Below, piece by piece: positions 14,225-16,515 of a stretch of DNA of 16,515 nucleotides. Position numbers and translations under genes: made by a program. Position 1 is the first letter of the stretch, and every line of letters starts with the position of its first letter. The notes beneath the pieces are model-generated. The model made no database searches, was not told the origin of the DNA, and saw nothing but the letters and a program-made list of their open reading frames with translations. The DNA is from CAYVMN01 sp964452575. Lineage in GTDB: Bacteria; Desulfobacterota; DSM-4660; Desulfatiglandales; Desulfatiglandaceae. The stretch lies in assembly GCA_964452575.1 (NCBI GenBank), contig CAYVMN010000101.1:1-16515 (forward strand), given 5' to 3'.

Positions 14225-16102
14225 CTACCCGTGTGAACAATCTCCAACCTGCCGGTTTCCCAAAAAAGTGGCCTCAAGAAAGATCTCTTTGAATCTGGGC
14301 ACGCTGGCAAGCTCAAGATAGCGAACTTTCCGGGCGATCTCCTGACATTCCACCCTGACGGCCTTAGAAATCAGGGCCAGCCTCGCCCCCAATCCGGCCG
14401 CATTTCCCACCTGGTAAAATCGATCCATAGGAATAGGAGGCAACATTCCAACCGTGACGGCGCTGCCTATGTCCAGGTAGCTCCCAAAGGCCCCGGCAAC
14501 CAACACCCTTTCGATGTCCCTTTCGCTAAGGCCCCTTTCGTCCAGAAGTACCTGGATACCAGCCCTGATGGCCGCTTTAGCAAGCTGGACCGCCCTGATG
14601 TCCTTCTGGGTTACTACGATTTCCGGACCGCCATCCTCTCCCGAGAAGAGAAGAAATGCCTTCTGATCCTCAAGGCGACAGATATGGGGATGAGCCTCAA
14701 TCATCCGTCCCGCCCGGTCAATGATACCGGAAAGGTGGAATTGGGATACTGCGTCCAGGATTCCCGAGCCGCAGACACCCACCGGCCTCACATGGCCTAT
14801 CGTGTGGCACGCCACCTCTTCCCCGATGATTTCCACGCGCTCAATGGCCCCTTCCGTGGCCCGCATGCCGCAAGTGATGTTGCCCCCTTCGAAGGCCGGC
14901 CCAGAGGCACAGGAAACAGAGGTCAATTCGCCTTTTGCCCTCAGGCATATCTCCGTGTTGGTGCCGATATCCAGGGCAAGAATAACGTCTTCAGCCCTAT
15001 GCATTCCAGTGCTTTGAATCATGGCCACGTGATCCGAGCCAATGAACCCGGCCACGTTGGCAGGGAAGTAGCCATAAGCGCCCGAGGCCAGCGTGAGCCC
15101 GATATCTCGGGCCTTTACATCCACGGCCCGGCTGACGGCAGGCACATGGGGGGCCCTGGCAAGCTGGTCGAGGGGGAGTCCGAGCACCAAATGATGCATG
15201 GCCGTATTTCCCACGATCACCACGTCTACCATCTTTTCGAGTCCGGCCCCGAACCGGTTGCCAAGATCACCGGCAAGGGACATGATGCCTTCAACTGCCA
15301 GGGCCTGCATCCTGGCTGCCTCCGTCGGGCTTTTCCTGGCCCAGTTGATCCGGGTAACCACATCCTCGCCATAGGCGATCTGCGGGTTTATGGTCCCTTT
15401 CTTGCCCTGCACCTTGCCGCTTGTCAAGTCTACCAGATAAGCGGCCAGTTTGGTGGTGCCCAGGTCTATGGCCAGACCCAGGCAGGGTGTACTTCTCCTT
15501 CCCACGCGCAGAACTTCACTTCCTCTTACAGACGCACTCACTTCCCACCCCATGGATCTCAATGTTTCGGGGAGTTGTTTCTGCACCTCAGTGTCGATAC
15601 GTTCGCACGTGACCCCGTACTGCGCCTCAAGAGCGCTCAAGAGCCTCTCGTCATCTCCGCTGGCGTCGAAAAGAGATGGCGGGTTTAGCACGACATCGTA
15701 ACCGCGGACTGCGGGATCAGCTTCAGCAGGGACGACGTCCAGCCCCTCCGTCTGAACCCTTTGGGGGGCGCTGAGCGACCCGGGCGGAATGGCAACAACC
15801 AGATCCCCTTCCGGAAAAACCTGGCAGGCAAGGCGAAATCCCTTATCAAGTTCCATTTCCGTCAGGACCGCTTGCTCCCTGCAAGCCACAGGACCGGTCT
15901 TTCCCTCCGCAACCAGGACCTTGCACCGCCCGCACTTCCCGCTGCCTCCGCACAGGCTTACAAGATCAATGCCCGCCTTTCGACTCAGATCCATAAGGGA
16001 GCCACCAGGCAAAACGGACACACTAACATTAAGCGGGGAAAATACCACCTTGAAGTCGGACACCCTGGCCTTGGAGTGTTCTTCTTCGTCACGCATTCGC
16101 AT
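14225..16102 (-). CDS. RACo-like corrinoid-protein reductive activator (2Fe-2S + ASKHA/DUF4445)
   Basis: An ATP-dependent activator that re-reduces the inactive Co(II) form of a corrinoid protein to Co(I). It has 625 residues, the normal size. The N-terminal ferredoxin domain carries a 2Fe-2S site: CGGSGKCGRC (C51, C57, C60) plus a distal Cys (C93, RLACQ). A linker follows, then the ASKHA ATPase part: GLAIDLGTTKLAAYLVDL (209-226, phosphate-1 motif), VVIVGNTAMHHL (294-305), LALDIGTNTEI (375-385), SCASGPAFEGGNI (397-409), VCGSGILD (443-450) and VLVAGAFGSYLDIG (533-546). It starts at ATG 16102 (a second ATG follows at 16096); GAGGG lies about 14 bases upstream, a poor site. The start overlaps the stop of a short upstream ORF, which may couple translation. 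The neighbours, a UroD-like methyltransferase upstream and MeTr downstream, make this the activator of a corrinoid methyl-transfer system. Confidence 0.93.
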   Translation of the reverse strand: MRMRDEEEHSKARVSDFKVVFSPLNVSVSVLPGGSLMDLSRKAGIDLVSLCGGSGKCGRCKVLVAEGKTGPVACREQAVLTEMELDKGFRLACQVFPEGDLVVAIPPGSLSAPQRVQTEGLDVVPAEADPAVRGYDVVLNPPSLFDASGDDERLLSALEAQYGVTCERIDTEVQKQLPETLRSMGWEVSASVRGSEVLRVGRRSTPCLGLAIDLGTTKLAAYLVDLTSGKVQGKKGTINPQIAYGEDVVTRINWARKSPTEAARMQALAVEGIMSLAGDLGNRFGAGLEKMVDVVIVGNTAMHHLVLGLPLDQLARAPHVPAVSRAVDVKARDIGLTLASGAYGYFPANVAGFIGSDHVAMIQSTGMHRAEDVILALDIGTNTEICLRAKGELTSVSCASGPAFEGGNITCGMRATEGAIERVEIIGEEVACHTIGHVRPVGVCGSGILDAVSQFHLSGIIDRAGRMIEAHPHICRLEDQKAFLLFSGEDGGPEIVVTQKDIRAVQLAKAAIRAGIQVLLDERGLSERDIERVLVAGAFGSYLDIGSAVTVGMLPPIPMDRFYQVGNAAGLGARLALISKAVRVECQEIARKVRYLELASVPRFKEIFLEATFLGNRQVGDCSHG

Positions 16103-16202
16103 GGTTTTTCTGTGTTCCCTCTTGGTCGTCTAGGTCGATGGGATTTCTTTTTGAACAGCCGGGGGCCCCTGGAGCACCCTTGCTCGGCTGCATGGTCAGC
16201 AT
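16089..16202 (-). CDS. possible small ORF upstream of and overlapping the RACo-like gene
   Basis: A 37-codon frame (MLTMQPSKGAPGAPGCSK at the start, then NPIDLDDQEG, ending QKNHANA). Its fourth codon, ATG 16193, lies ten bases after AAGGAG (16209-16204), so a 34-residue product is the likelier form. The TGA at 16091-16089 falls 14 bases inside the activator gene, allowing translational coupling. It is the only plausible content of the 207-base gap after the UroD-like gene. No family is recognised. It could be a leader peptide, a small subunit or chance. Confidence 0.3.
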   Translation of the reverse strand: MLTMQPSKGAPGAPGCSKRNPIDLDDQEGTQKNHANA

Positions 16203-16309
16203 ACTCCTTGGCGGCCTCTTCCCCTTTCTGTTGAACGGATATGGGCTGGTTTAGGGGGTGTTCACCAAAGGAATATTTAGGAGACAACAGAAAGGCGCAG
16301 GTCCCAAAG

Positions 16310-16515
16310 TCAGTTATATACCCCGTACTCCTTGGTGAAATCGATCATGGCCTTGACGTTTTCCGGCCTTGCGTCGTCCAGGACCGTTGAGGCGTCAAGG
16401 ATAAAGCCGCCGTCCTTTCCAACCCGGTCGATGAGCCTCTTGCAATAGCCCTTGACATCGTCAGGTGTCCCGCTGACCAGGATGGAAAGGGGGACATTGC
16501 CCCGCAGGCAGACGG
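16310..16515 (-). CDS. uroporphyrinogen decarboxylase (UroD/MtaA-like) family methyltransferase, C-terminal part
   Basis: A partial gene: the last 67 codons are present, and the rest lies beyond the right edge. The translation reads VCLRGNVPLSILVSGTPDDV, then KGYCKRLIDRVGKDGGFILD, then PENVKAMIDFTKEYGVY, with a TGA at 16312-16310. The GNVP-x-x-L-x-x-GTP-x-x-V block, the GGFIL motif and the PEN-V-x-AM tail are typical of the C-terminus of UroD-domain proteins (MtaA, MtbA, MtvA-like). These transfer methyl groups to or from a corrinoid protein; true haem-pathway HemE is less likely given the activator and MeTr genes downstream. The final Asp-Ala-Ser part (LDAST) replaces the GCXXP Cys often seen here in zinc-dependent members, so the zinc site cannot be judged from this fragment. 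Confidence 0.75.
   Translation of the reverse strand, partial: VCLRGNVPLSILVSGTPDDVKGYCKRLIDRVGKDGGFILDASTVLDDARPENVKAMIDFTKEYGVYN

Noticed and set aside
14684..15688. Long + strand open frame (334 codons) opposite the RACo-like gene
   Set aside because: It is antisense to a strongly conserved ASKHA coding region; the translation is Pro/His/Gly-rich without any recognisable motif. It reflects the GC-rich codon usage of the real gene.
15985..16287. 100-codon minus strand frame across the RACo start region
   Set aside because: It begins at a TTG without a ribosome site, overlaps the 2Fe-2S domain coding region out of frame and has a low-complexity basic composition. The shorter frame at 16089-16202 is the better candidate.

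Overview
The window looks like a chromosomal segment from a strictly anaerobic bacterium. Desulfobacterota (the former Deltaproteobacteria: sulfate reducers and syntrophs) is my best guess. The basis is the combination of a MetV/MetF-type methylenetetrahydrofolate reductase, a RACo-type corrinoid activator with a methyl-THF methyltransferase, a periplasmic triheme c7-type cytochrome, a full-length Lhr helicase and a DUF362 protein. This is an inference from gene content, not a database result.

Layout, left to right. Bases 1-384 hold no convincing gene. They contain a 221-bp segment bounded by 33-bp inverted repeats, then a good sigma70-type promoter. On the + strand follow a full-length Lhr ATP-dependent helicase (385-4869) and a degraded stretch with the relic of a fumarylacetoacetate-hydrolase-family gene (about 5127-5345). 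Next come sfsA (5374-6066) and a tight cluster metV-metF-DUF362 (6125-8922). A promoter then leads an apparent two-gene unit, an M48 lipoprotein peptidase and a triheme cytochrome (9072-10287).

The right part is transcribed from the - strand. It reads, in transcription order: the C-terminus of a UroD/MtaA-like methyltransferase (cut by the window edge), a possible 34-37-codon small ORF, a RACo-like ferredoxin/ASKHA activator (16102-14225), a methyl-THF:corrinoid methyltransferase (14155-13307), a hairpin terminator, and a membrane-anchored penicillin-acylase-family Ntn hydrolase (13113-10513). The acylase converges with the cytochrome gene.

How the genes may work together. Two modules meet at the methyl-tetrahydrofolate pool. 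MetV/MetF interconvert methylene-THF and methyl-THF. The UroD-like protein, RACo-like activator and MeTr form the usual set (substrate methyltransferase, activator, folate methyltransferase) of an anaerobic methyl-transfer or O-demethylase system, or of methyl entry into the Wood-Ljungdahl pathway. The corrinoid protein they need is not in the window and would be expected beyond the right edge. The Lhr, SfsA, M48/cytochrome and acylase genes have no visible link to this theme. I see no CRISPR array, tRNA, rRNA, transposase or phage gene.
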